Origin: Streptomyces hygroscopicus
GTDB lineage: Bacteria; Actinomycetota; Actinomycetes; Streptomycetales; Streptomycetaceae
Assembly (NCBI RefSeq): GCF_026168105.1
Contig: NZ_LBMW01000061.1
Location: 1-39,276, forward strand
DNA length: 39,276 nt
Direction: 5' to 3'
Part shown: positions 15,990-23,163 of the stretch, piece after piece
Layout of the letters: every line of letters starts with the position of its first letter
How positions within the stretch are numbered: position 1 is the first letter of the stretch
Notes under the pieces: model-generated
Seen by the model: the letters and a program-made list of their open reading frames with translations, nothing else
The model's database searches: none
What the model was told of the DNA's origin: nothing
Position numbers and translations under genes: made by a program

Positions 15990-17331
15990 CAGCGGACACA
16001 ATCCGTCGAACTGCCGCATGGCGTCCACCCCGAGTCGAGTCTTCCTGTACACGTGCCGTTAAGGCACCCATAGAGAAGATATGGTGCAGCGCAGCAAGTG
16101 GGTGCGACCAGGGTTGGGTTTCGAGTAGACTAGGACAATAGGAACAGTCGCAGTCAAGGTAGCCTGGCACCGTGCGCAACACGTCGTGGGAACTGCTATC
16201 GATCGTGTGCAGCATCTGCTTCTCAAAGTACCGTTGAGCCTGCTGCTGCCCTGGGCGTCCGCGCCTAAAGGCGTACTCAGCGAAGCACTGGTCACTTCCG
16301 CTGACACCAATCCCGTAACCAGTGGCACCGTGCGCCAGAGCGAACCAGCCGGTCAGGCCGGTCTGTGGAAGCAGCAGCGACCTTCCCTCATCTTGGCAGA
16401 GATTTGCAAGTCTCCTAATGCCCATGAGGAGATCAGCGTCTTCGGTTGGTGTAAATGCCTTCGTCTGTGCCCACTGGATCCTGACGTAAAGCACGTCGAA
16501 CTGGTCTTGCTCGAGGATTTCGTCCAAGAGCCGGTTACGCAGAGGACCAACAGCAAGCCAGCGGGCTGGAATCGTCAGATTCAGAGCCACACGCTCGCCT
16601 CGCTCGGTCAAGGCAAGGGCCTGGTCCGCTTCCTGGAAGGTGGAGTCCAGGGAGTTCTGCGGATCATCCGGGTTGAGTGCCCGTCCGGAAGTCAGGAGCA
16701 GGTTCGCTCCGACGGCCCGCTGCGCGTCCAGAACTCCACGCAGCCAATCGGTCTCCTCAGCGGAGGAGAGGTAGGGCGCGTACTCCAAGGCTCGCTTCCC
16801 GATTGGGTTGGGCGGCAGTCGAAGTACCTTTTCGTCAAGACGGTAGCACTGGGGGTCGGCGATACGAAGTGCCGCCACCGACGCTTGGTCGAAGAATGAG
16901 GCGATCTTGCCCGGCTTGGCAGAAGGTAGGCCGGCTACAGTTCCCACAGTTAGGGACCGGCCCTTCTTGTGATGCAAGTCGCCCATCACCATCGGCAACA
17001 GGTCCGCGTACCTGCCACCGCGGTGCACAAGGTAGACCGGGCGGTCGCCCATCAAGGCGTCATCACGACTGGAGATTGCAGGCGCCGTCGTTTTGCCGAT
17101 TGGCGACGATCCCGCTGGCAGTGCGGATACTACGCTTCCTGCGTCGGTTCCCCCTACGGCTAGGTACCCGTGGCCGTCGTCAAGCGGAACATATGCTTCT
17201 TCGGCAGCCAGCCAAGCATTCGCTGCCTCGTCTTGCAATTGCTCCTCATCAATTTCCCGAGCAATGCTGTCTTCGTCCCCAAGCCAGTCCAAAACATCCT
17301 CGGGCATCGGTTCCGGCTCTTCGTGCGCCAT
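15907..17331 (-). CDS. TGT-like cysteine-cluster protein, operon partner of a Ser/Thr kinase
   Basis: A 474-residue protein of no family I can name. Residues 1-90 are acidic and low-complexity. Residues 95-360 alternate strands and helices as in a TIM barrel (DVLYVRIQW, LLLPQTGLTGWFALAHGATGYGIGV). Near the C-terminus YLDCDCSYCP (C394, C396, C399) followed by LAALHHIF (H416, H417) resembles the zinc site of tRNA-guanine transglycosylases (CxCxxC, then LHH and a later His). That later His of true TGT is not at the expected spacing. GGGGAGGGAA precedes the ATG, ten bases after the kinase stop, so the two are co-expressed. Base modification of tRNA or DNA is a guess from the motif. Confidence 0.7.
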   Translation of the reverse strand: MAHEEPEPMPEDVLDWLGDEDSIAREIDEEQLQDEAANAWLAAEEAYVPLDDGHGYLAVGGTDAGSVVSALPAGSSPIGKTTAPAISSRDDALMGDRPVYLVHRGGRYADLLPMVMGDLHHKKGRSLTVGTVAGLPSAKPGKIASFFDQASVAALRIADPQCYRLDEKVLRLPPNPIGKRALEYAPYLSSAEETDWLRGVLDAQRAVGANLLLTSGRALNPDDPQNSLDSTFQEADQALALTERGERVALNLTIPARWLAVGPLRNRLLDEILEQDQFDVLYVRIQWAQTKAFTPTEDADLLMGIRRLANLCQDEGRSLLLPQTGLTGWFALAHGATGYGIGVSGSDQCFAEYAFRRGRPGQQQAQRYFEKQMLHTIDSSSHDVLRTVPGYLDCDCSYCPSLLETQPWSHPLAALHHIFSMGALTARVQEDSTRGGRHAAVRRIVSAARRWLNGLPPLGSGDAPRHLAVWDQAL

Positions 17332-17341
17332 TTCCCTCCCC

Positions 17342-18166
17342 CTACTGCGTGGCGAGTCGCGCCAAGTTACTGGCGCTACTACCCCTTTCGTGTTCGACGA
17401 CCGCCGTAAGCCTATCTAGCACCTGCCGAACCTCGTCTGGGCAATTTTGCGGCAAGTCCTCGGGCCCAGACACAAGCTTGGCGAACGCCTCGTCGAGAGT
17501 GTACTTCTCGTTCGGCAAGTAAAAAGGATGTCGACCGGAAATCATTTGGCGGACGGATACACCCACGGCCCACAAGTCAGCAGCTTTACGCGCGCGTCGT
17601 CCTTCGAGTTGCTCCGGAGCCATGTAAGGCATGGTGCCGATGTGCCCTGGATACACCGTAATGGTGCTCGCATCCATCTGCTTCGCAAGGCCAAGATCTA
17701 GCAGCACTGGACGGTCCCACTGTCCATTACGCAAAGCGATGTTGGCAGGTTTGATATCCCGATGAATCGTCGCTGCCTTATGAAGAGCCTGCACTCCTAG
17801 CAACAGGCCGCGTAGGAAGCCAAGCACGGAGTCCATCGGGACAAACTCATGATTGTTAAGGCGCCGCTCAGCGTCGCCGCCTGGGATGTACTCAAAGCGC
17901 AATACTGGCCTCTGTCGGCCCCCAAGTGTCAGTTCGCCCACTCCGCGGAAATCCACGACGTACGGAGAATTGACGCGCGACAGCCCTTCAATCTCTCGCT
18001 CTAGCCGCGTCCTCGGATAGTCATCAACGCAGATGACTTTTACTGCTTCGCTGCCTGCTTTCCATGTATCACCGAATGCGCCAGAACCAAGGAAAGTTAC
18101 AGAAACGCCTAGGCGGTCAGCGACCTCTTCGGCGCTGAAACGCGGAGCGGCAACGGGCTGACTCAA
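17342..18166 (-). CDS. serine/threonine protein kinase (cargo)
   Basis: A 274-residue soluble kinase, essentially only a catalytic domain. It has the Gly loop GSGAFG (27-32), ATP lysine in AVKV (K43), HRDIKPAN (135-142), DLGLAK (157-162, the DFG position as DLG, common in bacterial kinases), GTMPYMAPEQ (177-186) and DLWAVGV (197-203). All catalytic residues are present, so it should be active. It lacks the transmembrane segment and PASTA repeats of housekeeping Streptomyces kinases. A TTG start at 18166 is proposed, with GAGAC upstream. The TGT-like gene follows after ten bases, making a two-gene operon. Confidence 0.85.
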   Translation of the reverse strand: MSQPVAAPRFSAEEVADRLGVSVTFLGSGAFGDTWKAGSEAVKVICVDDYPRTRLEREIEGLSRVNSPYVVDFRGVGELTLGGRQRPVLRFEYIPGGDAERRLNNHEFVPMDSVLGFLRGLLLGVQALHKAATIHRDIKPANIALRNGQWDRPVLLDLGLAKQMDASTITVYPGHIGTMPYMAPEQLEGRRARKAADLWAVGVSVRQMISGRHPFYLPNEKYTLDEAFAKLVSGPEDLPQNCPDEVRQVLDRLTAVVEHERGSSASNLARLATQ

Positions 18167-18704
18167 TGACGTCTCGCTTCACGGCTTGTCGGCTTGACTG
18201 CTTCCTATGCGTAGCACGACACCAAGGTGCCCTACAATCATCCAGCTTCACCGGCTCCCCGCAAGAGGGCTGGAAAAGAATGCTGGCTGATACACGAAAT
18301 TAGGAAGTTACGAAACGGCGAATATGTACGCAAAACTGGCGTAGTTGCCACGGGTCACGTGGCCCAGCTCCATGTCCGGTCGACGGAACCGGTACCCGGC
18401 GAGCGATGGCGCGTCATCGGGTTCGGCGCTCAGGTCGACCGCCGCCCCACTCTATGAGCGGTTTGGAGACGTCATCACGACTGATGGCATCCAAGCAGGG
18501 GAAGCGTTCCCGTGGTGCCCTCAGAATCACTTCCGGAACACCGCTCTGACCTGCGGTTTTATTGACACCTACCCCAGGGAGGCCAGCACATCGTCCACGT
18601 CTCTTCCTGATCATGGAAAATCCGTCCGCGAATCGACCGGAGGAAGCGTGACCCCTGGCCGCTACGCTGGTACGCACCACGGCAGAACGGAGAGTGCTCC
18701 GCGG
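18167..18704. other. region between the kinase and the GntR-NUDIX gene
   Basis: About 540 bases that must hold the kinase promoter and the GntR-NUDIX promoter. A 76-codon frame (18227-18457, plus) exists but shows no domain or good ribosome binding site. At 18667-18680 CTGGTACGCACCAC closely resembles the operator palindrome of the main operon (CTGGTGCGCACCAG), and TACGCT at 18663-18668 fits a -10 element, suggesting autoregulation of the downstream gene. Confidence 0.5.
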
Positions 18705-19493
18705 ATGGGACCGAAGACGACCAAGGTCTACGAGACGCTTCACGCACGGCTCGCTGCCGGCGAGTACGCCGCCGGCGACAAGTTCCCCTCAGAGCGCACG
18801 CTGGTCGAAGAACTGGGCATCGGCCGGACGGCGCTTCGGCAAGTGCTCGCCCGTCTCGTCGCTGAGGGCTCGCTGGAGGTACGCGGTCGGAGTTCGTACC
18901 GGGTGCCGGGCGCGGTTAGCGTCGAGCGGCCGGAAGGGCTAGAGCCGTGGCGCATCCATGGCGAGCGGGACCTGTATGACAACCGGTGGGTCAAGCTCCA
19001 GCTCTGGGACGTGGAGCCCCCAGGCATGGAGCCGTTCGAGCACCACGTAGTGAGGCTCCACCGCGTGGCCGTGACCGCCGTCCTGAACGATCAGGACCGC
19101 GTGCTCATGATGTGGCGGTACCGCTTCGTACCGCAGCAATTCGGCTGGGAGCTCCCGGGTGGCATCGTCGACGACGGGGAGGACCCGGCAGAGACAGCGA
19201 TGCGCGAAGTCGTCGAGGAAACCGGATGGCGGCCGAAGTCGCTGGAGCACGTGGTGACCTATCAGCCCATGGTGGGCATGGTCGACTCGCCTCACGAGAT
19301 CTTCGTTGGCCACGGCGCCGAAAAGGTAGGTTCGCCCTCGGACCTGGAAGAAGCAGGTCACATCGAGTGGGTTCCCCTAGCCGACATTCCAGTGCTGATG
19401 GCGCGCGGTGAGCTGATGGGGTCCGGCACCCTCGTTGCCCTGCTGCACATCCTGGCGAACCGGCGCACACAGGGAGTCACAGTCGCGCGCTGA
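18705..19493 (+). CDS. GntR-family regulator fused to a NUDIX hydrolase domain
   Basis: A 262-residue two-domain protein. Residues 1-70 are a GntR winged helix (VYETLHARLAAGEYAAGDKF, PSERTLVEELGIGRTALRQVL). Residues about 85-240 are a NUDIX domain with a perfect box G-x5-E-x7-RE-x2-EE-x-G spanning residues 153-175 (GIVDDGE...REVVEETGW). In pSAM2 the GntR repressor KorSA and the NUDIX immunity protein Pif are separate; here both activities may sit in one chain. A GTG at 18648 with GGAGG upstream is an alternative start adding 19 residues. The ATG is preferred because an operator-like palindrome lies before it. It is convergent with the XRE gene, overlapping by 17 bases. Confidence 0.85.
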   Translation: MGPKTTKVYETLHARLAAGEYAAGDKFPSERTLVEELGIGRTALRQVLARLVAEGSLEVRGRSSYRVPGAVSVERPEGLEPWRIHGERDLYDNRWVKLQLWDVEPPGMEPFEHHVVRLHRVAVTAVLNDQDRVLMMWRYRFVPQQFGWELPGGIVDDGEDPAETAMREVVEETGWRPKSLEHVVTYQPMVGMVDSPHEIFVGHGAEKVGSPSDLEEAGHIEWVPLADIPVLMARGELMGSGTLVALLHILANRRTQGVTVAR

Positions 19494-20607
19494 GAAGGTC
19501 GATGCGGCGACGCTGCCGCACCGAACCGGTACGGCTCGCCAGTAGCCGGGCCTGCCGCAGCTGGGTGTTCGCGTCGTCGTACTCGGCCCGCGTCAGGTGC
19601 GCGTGGGCCAGATCCGCATGGATGCCAGCCCGTGCGCGGACAAAGGTTGGGTCCGCAACTTCCAGGGCGCGGTACAGGCTGGTCACCGCGTCATCGTCGC
19701 CGAGCAGGCTGAGGACGTTGCCGCGCCACCGGGCCAGATGAGCGCCGTTCAGGAAGATGCTCAACATGTCCGGGTCTCGGTCCTCAGCTCCCGAAGGAAT
19801 CTTGCCCATGGCCGCATCGAGTGCCCGTTTGGACTCGTCCGGCATGTTGGCGTGCGCACACAGCTCTGCCTCAGCGGCATAGAGCCACGCCCAAAGCCGC
19901 GGCGATCCGTCCTGCCCGAGGACCCGTTGCGCGTCGCGAATCAGCTCAAGCCCGAGCGCCGGGCGACCAGCCTCGCACAACACATACGCCTGCTCTCCCA
20001 TGGCGTGCGCGAGGTACATCGGTGCCTCAGCGTCGCGCGCCGCCCGCTTCGCGAGTTCGTAGTGGCGCCATGCCCGCTCGACCGCTCCCGCATCGATGGC
20101 CTGCCATGCGGCCAGTGTCGACGCGCCGGCGAGCGCAAGCGCCACCGGGCGACGTGCGCCCGGCAGCACGGCGAAGTTCAACGCGTCTTCCAGGGCGGAG
20201 AGATGGCCCGTCATCTGGTCGATGAGGTGGGCTGCACCCCTCTGGCGATCCATGGTGCGGAGTAGCTCCGTCTGGTCGTTGAACGCCTTCACCATGGACT
20301 CGCTGACGCTGCTGGCCGAATCGATCCGGCTCAGCAAGTCGTCGTATCCGTCGGCTATCGGAAGCGCTGCGACGGCCGGCGCGCCCCGCAACTCCGCATC
20401 CGTGACGCCGAGGAGTTGCCGCAGGATCGTCGCGTAGTGGTCCGAGATCTTGCGCTTGCCGTTCTCCCACTCGGACACGTACACCCGCAAACTCGCCGTC
20501 GAGGCAACCTCGGTGACGTGCTGGCGGGCGTACCGCTCGACCTCGCGAACCAGTCGCTCCTGAGACCAGCCCCGCGCCGTCCGCGCGCTTCGAAGTCCTG
20601 TGCTCAC
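19477..20607 (-). CDS. XRE-family regulator with TPR-like C-terminus
   Basis: A 376-residue protein. The N-terminal helix-turn-helix (LRSARTARGWSQERLVREVE, then VYVSEWENGKRKISDHYATIL) is of the lambda-repressor type. The remainder is all-helical with TPR-like repeats (AWRHYELAKRAARDAEAP, LGLELIRDAQRVLG, ANTQLRQARLLA), as in Streptomyces regulators that sense a ligand through such a domain. The GTG at 20607 matches the usual N-terminus; upstream extension is not family-like. It is divergent from the main AICE operon. It probably controls transfer or replication genes together with the GntR-NUDIX protein. Confidence 0.82.
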   Translation of the reverse strand: MSTGLRSARTARGWSQERLVREVERYARQHVTEVASTASLRVYVSEWENGKRKISDHYATILRQLLGVTDAELRGAPAVAALPIADGYDDLLSRIDSASSVSESMVKAFNDQTELLRTMDRQRGAAHLIDQMTGHLSALEDALNFAVLPGARRPVALALAGASTLAAWQAIDAGAVERAWRHYELAKRAARDAEAPMYLAHAMGEQAYVLCEAGRPALGLELIRDAQRVLGQDGSPRLWAWLYAAEAELCAHANMPDESKRALDAAMGKIPSGAEDRDPDMLSIFLNGAHLARWRGNVLSLLGDDDAVTSLYRALEVADPTFVRARAGIHADLAHAHLTRAEYDDANTQLRQARLLASRTGSVRQRRRIDLLSARL

Positions 20608-20683
20608 AGACCACCGTCCGGCGATCGATCCCCTCAACTGACCTTCCCAGCATGCCGCACATTGCCGCAGGTCAACAGGGGTT

Positions 20684-20708
20684 AACAGGACGGGAGTTAA
20701 GTCCTGTT
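20684..20708. promoter_or_regulatory. inverted repeat upstream of the XRE gene
   Basis: AACAGGAC and GTCCTGTT form perfect 8-bp arms around a nine-base spacer, about 80 bases upstream of the XRE start. An additional CAACAGG lies just outside. It is a candidate operator for the XRE protein. Confidence 0.5.
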
Positions 20709-20788
20709 GGCTACCGACTCCCCCACCTGGAGCGGTCTTCTGGACATGCACCGAGGCGGGCAACCGCTACTCGAATCGGCGAAGCCTC

Positions 20789-20832
20789 TTGACCTGGTGC
20801 GCACCAGATGGTTCTCTACTGGTGCGCACCAG
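20789..20832 (+). promoter_or_regulatory. promoter with two copies of a 14-bp palindromic operator
   Basis: Two identical perfect palindromes CTGGTGCGCACCAG at 20794-20807 and 20819-20832, centres 25 bases apart. The first begins on the last base of a TTGACC -35-like hexamer (20789-20794). Binding would block the promoter of the rightward AICE operon. A related site lies upstream of the GntR-NUDIX gene, pointing to that protein as the repressor. Confidence 0.75.
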
Positions 20833-21226
20833 ATAGCGGAGTCGCCTCCAATTCGCGGTGCGCAAAGGGCCCCGAGAGGGGTCATGAGGCCCCGCTTCGG
20901 CGGGGGCGAGGGACCCGGGGCCCTTGGCACTCCCGGAGGGCTTAGACCGAAAGGTCACGTCTCCATACGCCTCAAGCGGGAGCCCGTGTTCCCGAAGGAG
21001 ACAACGCATCACCTCACCTCGCCGCCGCGCTCTGGTACGGCGGCCGGTTGCCTCCTCCGCTCGTCTCGTACGAGCGGGGCTGAGGGGAGCCGAGCACAGA
21101 TCGACCAGCGCTCCACCACCCGCCGCGTTCGCGGCCCGGGTTCTCTCCGGGGTGGTCGCCAGACCGCGACCGCCCCGGCGCTTCGTACGCACCAACGTCC
21201 CGATCCCGATACGAGAGGACGCCTCC
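20833..21226 (+). other. long leader of the main AICE operon
   Basis: About 390 bases between the operator pair and the first small gene. It holds several GC-rich hairpins (for example GAGGCCCCGC with GCGGGGGC near 20888-20910) and ends in the first copy of the conserved intergenic hairpin. No family-like protein is encoded. It may be a structured 5' leader. Confidence 0.4.
21113..21180 (+). repeat. conserved AICE intergenic hairpin, copy A
   Basis: CCACCACCCGCCGCG and GGGTTCTCTCCGGGG are followed by a 13-bp stem (21147-21159 with 21166-21178, one G-U pair) and the loop CAGACC. About 70 bases are nearly identical to 21403-21480. It lies just before the first small gene. Confidence 0.75.
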
Positions 21227-21400
21227 ATGCGTCGGATCACGAACCCCAAGCACCCGAACGCTCACGAGGTCGGAACGGACGTCCAGTACAAGGGCGAGAC
21301 GCACCGGATCACGGACGTTGGCGGTAGCTACTTCACGCTCGTCCGTCACCGCGACGGATACGTCAAGAACGTCAAGATCCACGAGGTCAACGGCCGCTAG
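21227..21400 (+). CDS. small AICE protein (57 residues)
   Basis: A short soluble protein, MRRITNPKHPNAHEVGTDVQ, then YKGETHRITDVGGSYFTLVRH and YVKNVKIHEVNGR. It looks like a small beta-rich fold. GAGAGG precedes the ATG. It is flanked on both sides by copies of the conserved intergenic hairpin and is the first gene of the transfer/replication operon. No function is recognised. Confidence 0.65.
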   Translation: MRRITNPKHPNAHEVGTDVQYKGETHRITDVGGSYFTLVRHRDGYVKNVKIHEVNGR

Positions 21401-21402
21401 CG

Positions 21403-21480
21403 CCACCACCCGCCGCGCTCGCGGCGTGGGTTCTCTCCGGGGCGGTCGTCTCTCGCCAAGGACCGCGACCTCCCCGGCAT
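21403..21480 (+). repeat. conserved AICE intergenic hairpin, copy B
   Basis: Same organisation as copy A, with stem CCGGGGCGGTCG against CGCGACC and CCCCGG (21437-21448 with 21466-21477, one mismatch) and loop TCTCTCGCCAAGGAC. That loop is shared with copy C at 26771-26811. Confidence 0.75.
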
Positions 21481-21504
21481 CCCTTCGATGTCAGGAGTTC
21501 TGTC

Positions 21505-21822
21505 ATGCGTAGCTACATCGGCAATCACCAGGTTGTGAACCAGGCCGAGTTCGAAGAGTTGGCGTTCGGCTTCGACGAGCGGCCGGCTGGTCTGGACGTC
21601 GATCTCTTCCGCGGCCCGCTCCGGCCCGAGACGGTCGACGAGCGGCGCGCCCGTGAGGACGCGGCTCGCGACATCCTCGCGGATCTCCGCGCGATGGGCG
21701 AGGACGGCGACGAGATCGCCGCCTGGGACGCCCTGTACGCCGACGCGCTCACCCACACCGTGCCGTTCCTGCACACCGCCGACCGTGACGGCCGCTCCGG
21801 CGGGACGGGGGAAGCGGCATGA
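21505..21822 (+). CDS. AICE hypothetical protein, coupled to the DUF2637 gene
   Basis: A 105-residue acidic, helical protein (FEELAFGFDERPAGLDVDLF; DERRAREDAARDILADLRAMGEDGDEIAAWDALY). AGGAG precedes its ATG. Its stop overlaps the start of the next gene in an ATGA, implying translational coupling. No function is recognised. Confidence 0.7.
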   Translation: MRSYIGNHQVVNQAEFEELAFGFDERPAGLDVDLFRGPLRPETVDERRAREDAARDILADLRAMGEDGDEIAAWDALYADALTHTVPFLHTADRDGRSGGTGEAA

Positions 21823-22700
21823 ACCGCACGGGAAAGATCCTCCTAGTGGCCGCGCTGGTCGGCGTGGTCGGCATGGCGTTCCGGGTCTCGTGGAACGCGC
21901 TGCGGGACATCGCCAACGCGGTCGGCGCGGACCACACGGCCGCCACCCTCTACCCGATCGTGGTCGACGGCCTGATGGCGCTGGCGCTGGTCGCCACCCT
22001 CGTACTGGTCGACCGCGACCGGACGTTCGCGCTTCGGGTGCTGGGCACCTACACGGGCGCGTCGCTGGTCCTCAACTACGTTCACGGCCTGGTCCCGGAG
22101 TTGCACGGCCGCACGGTCGACTGGGGACGGTTGGCCGACTGGGACCCCGCCAACTGGGCATTGGTCCTGCTGGCAACGTCGCTTCCGGTCGGGTCGATCT
22201 ACTTCGGCTCGGACCTGGTTGCCAAGGTGCTGCACCACCGACCCGTCCCGAGCGCAGACCAGGACGAATCTCCGCGGGTCACCGTAAATCGGTTGGGGTC
22301 TGACCTGCACGAGTCGACCCCCGAGGCCCCGACCGTTGAGGCTGAACCGTCGGCCGCCACGCCTGAACTCCCGGCTGTCGACTCGACCGGCCCGGCACCG
22401 GCCATTGCGTCGGTGGAGTCGACCCCGACGCGGGCCGTCGCCGCGGTCGTCCACGCGCCGCGGCGGTCGACCGGTCGGGTCCCAGCGTCGGCCCGGACGC
22501 CCCGACCCAACCGAACGGCAGACCAACTCCTCGCTGAGGCACGGGAGTTGACGGCCGACTGGTCGGATGACGCGCTGACAGCAGAGGCGATCCGCAAGGC
22601 GGTCCGCACGTCCTCCGCCAAGGGCCGCACCCTGCGCGACGCGCTCAAGGCCGAGCGTGCCGAGCACGAGACCGACGGGCCTGAAGAAGCCGCGGCCTGA
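21819..22700 (+). CDS. DUF2637-family membrane protein (spread/transfer)
   Basis: A 293-residue protein. Residues 1-145 hold four hydrophobic helices (ILLVAALVGVVGMAF; LYPIVVDGLMALALVATLVLV; VLGTYTGASLVLNYVHGL; WALVLLATSLPVGSIYFG), the hallmark of DUF2637 proteins of actinomycete conjugative elements. A Pro/Ala/Thr-rich linker and a basic C-terminus follow (PRPNRTADQLLAEARELTADWSDD), likely a small DNA-binding or partner-binding domain. It is coupled to both neighbours (ATGA with the gene before, TGATG with the gene after). It is probably part of the intramycelial spread apparatus. Confidence 0.85.
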   Translation: MNRTGKILLVAALVGVVGMAFRVSWNALRDIANAVGADHTAATLYPIVVDGLMALALVATLVLVDRDRTFALRVLGTYTGASLVLNYVHGLVPELHGRTVDWGRLADWDPANWALVLLATSLPVGSIYFGSDLVAKVLHHRPVPSADQDESPRVTVNRLGSDLHESTPEAPTVEAEPSAATPELPAVDSTGPAPAIASVESTPTRAVAAVVHAPRRSTGRVPASARTPRPNRTADQLLAEARELTADWSDDALTAEAIRKAVRTSSAKGRTLRDALKAERAEHETDGPEEAAA

Positions 22701-23080
22701 TGTCCGGGGCGTTCGGCAAGTGCTACGACCCGAACGGCGCCCGCTACGGCCTCCCGACCTACCCGTGGCGGTACGCCCCCGACGGGCTCGCGACCCGCCG
22801 TCAGCTCCGTGCCCGGGGCTTACGGCCCGGTGGCCAGCCGATCGCGGCACAGGTGCTGCGTCCGCGCTACCGGCGCGGCCCGCTGGTCGCCTACCTCTAC
22901 CGCATCGACCGAGCCAAGCCGGTACGGCCCATGACGCCGGCCAAGCGCGCTGCGCTCGCCAAGGCGATGTGCGCGCGCCGCACCTGCCCGGCCTGCCGCG
23001 TGGACACCGGATACGTCATCCCCACCTCGCTCGGCATGTGCGTGACCTGCGCCTATCCCGAGGAACAGCGCGCTGCCTGA
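22700..23080 (+). CDS. RRQ(R)L-motif zinc-binding-type protein
   Basis: A 126-residue basic protein with ATRRQLRARGLRPGGQP and a C-terminal cysteine set CPACRVDTGYVIPTSLGMCVTCAY (two CxxC pairs), which should bind zinc. I recognise it as the RRQRL-motif protein commonly placed before traB in AICEs. The ATG overlaps the preceding stop. Probably a DNA-binding accessory of transfer. Confidence 0.8.
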   Translation: MSGAFGKCYDPNGARYGLPTYPWRYAPDGLATRRQLRARGLRPGGQPIAAQVLRPRYRRGPLVAYLYRIDRAKPVRPMTPAKRAALAKAMCARRTCPACRVDTGYVIPTSLGMCVTCAYPEEQRAA

Positions 23081-23163
23081 ACCACCCGAACCCGGGTCCG
23101 GCCGCCCACCTTCCACAGCAAGCCGGCCGGACCCTTCGACTCCCGCGAAGGAGCGGAACCATC

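Noticed and set aside
18227..18457. 76-codon plus-strand frame upstream of the GntR-NUDIX gene
   Set aside because: No family resemblance and no convincing ribosome binding site; the region is better explained as promoter DNA for two divergent genes.
22657..23163. N-terminal extension of traB to 22657
   Set aside because: It would overlap two genes in other frames, and a GTG with a strong ribosome binding site exists at 23164.
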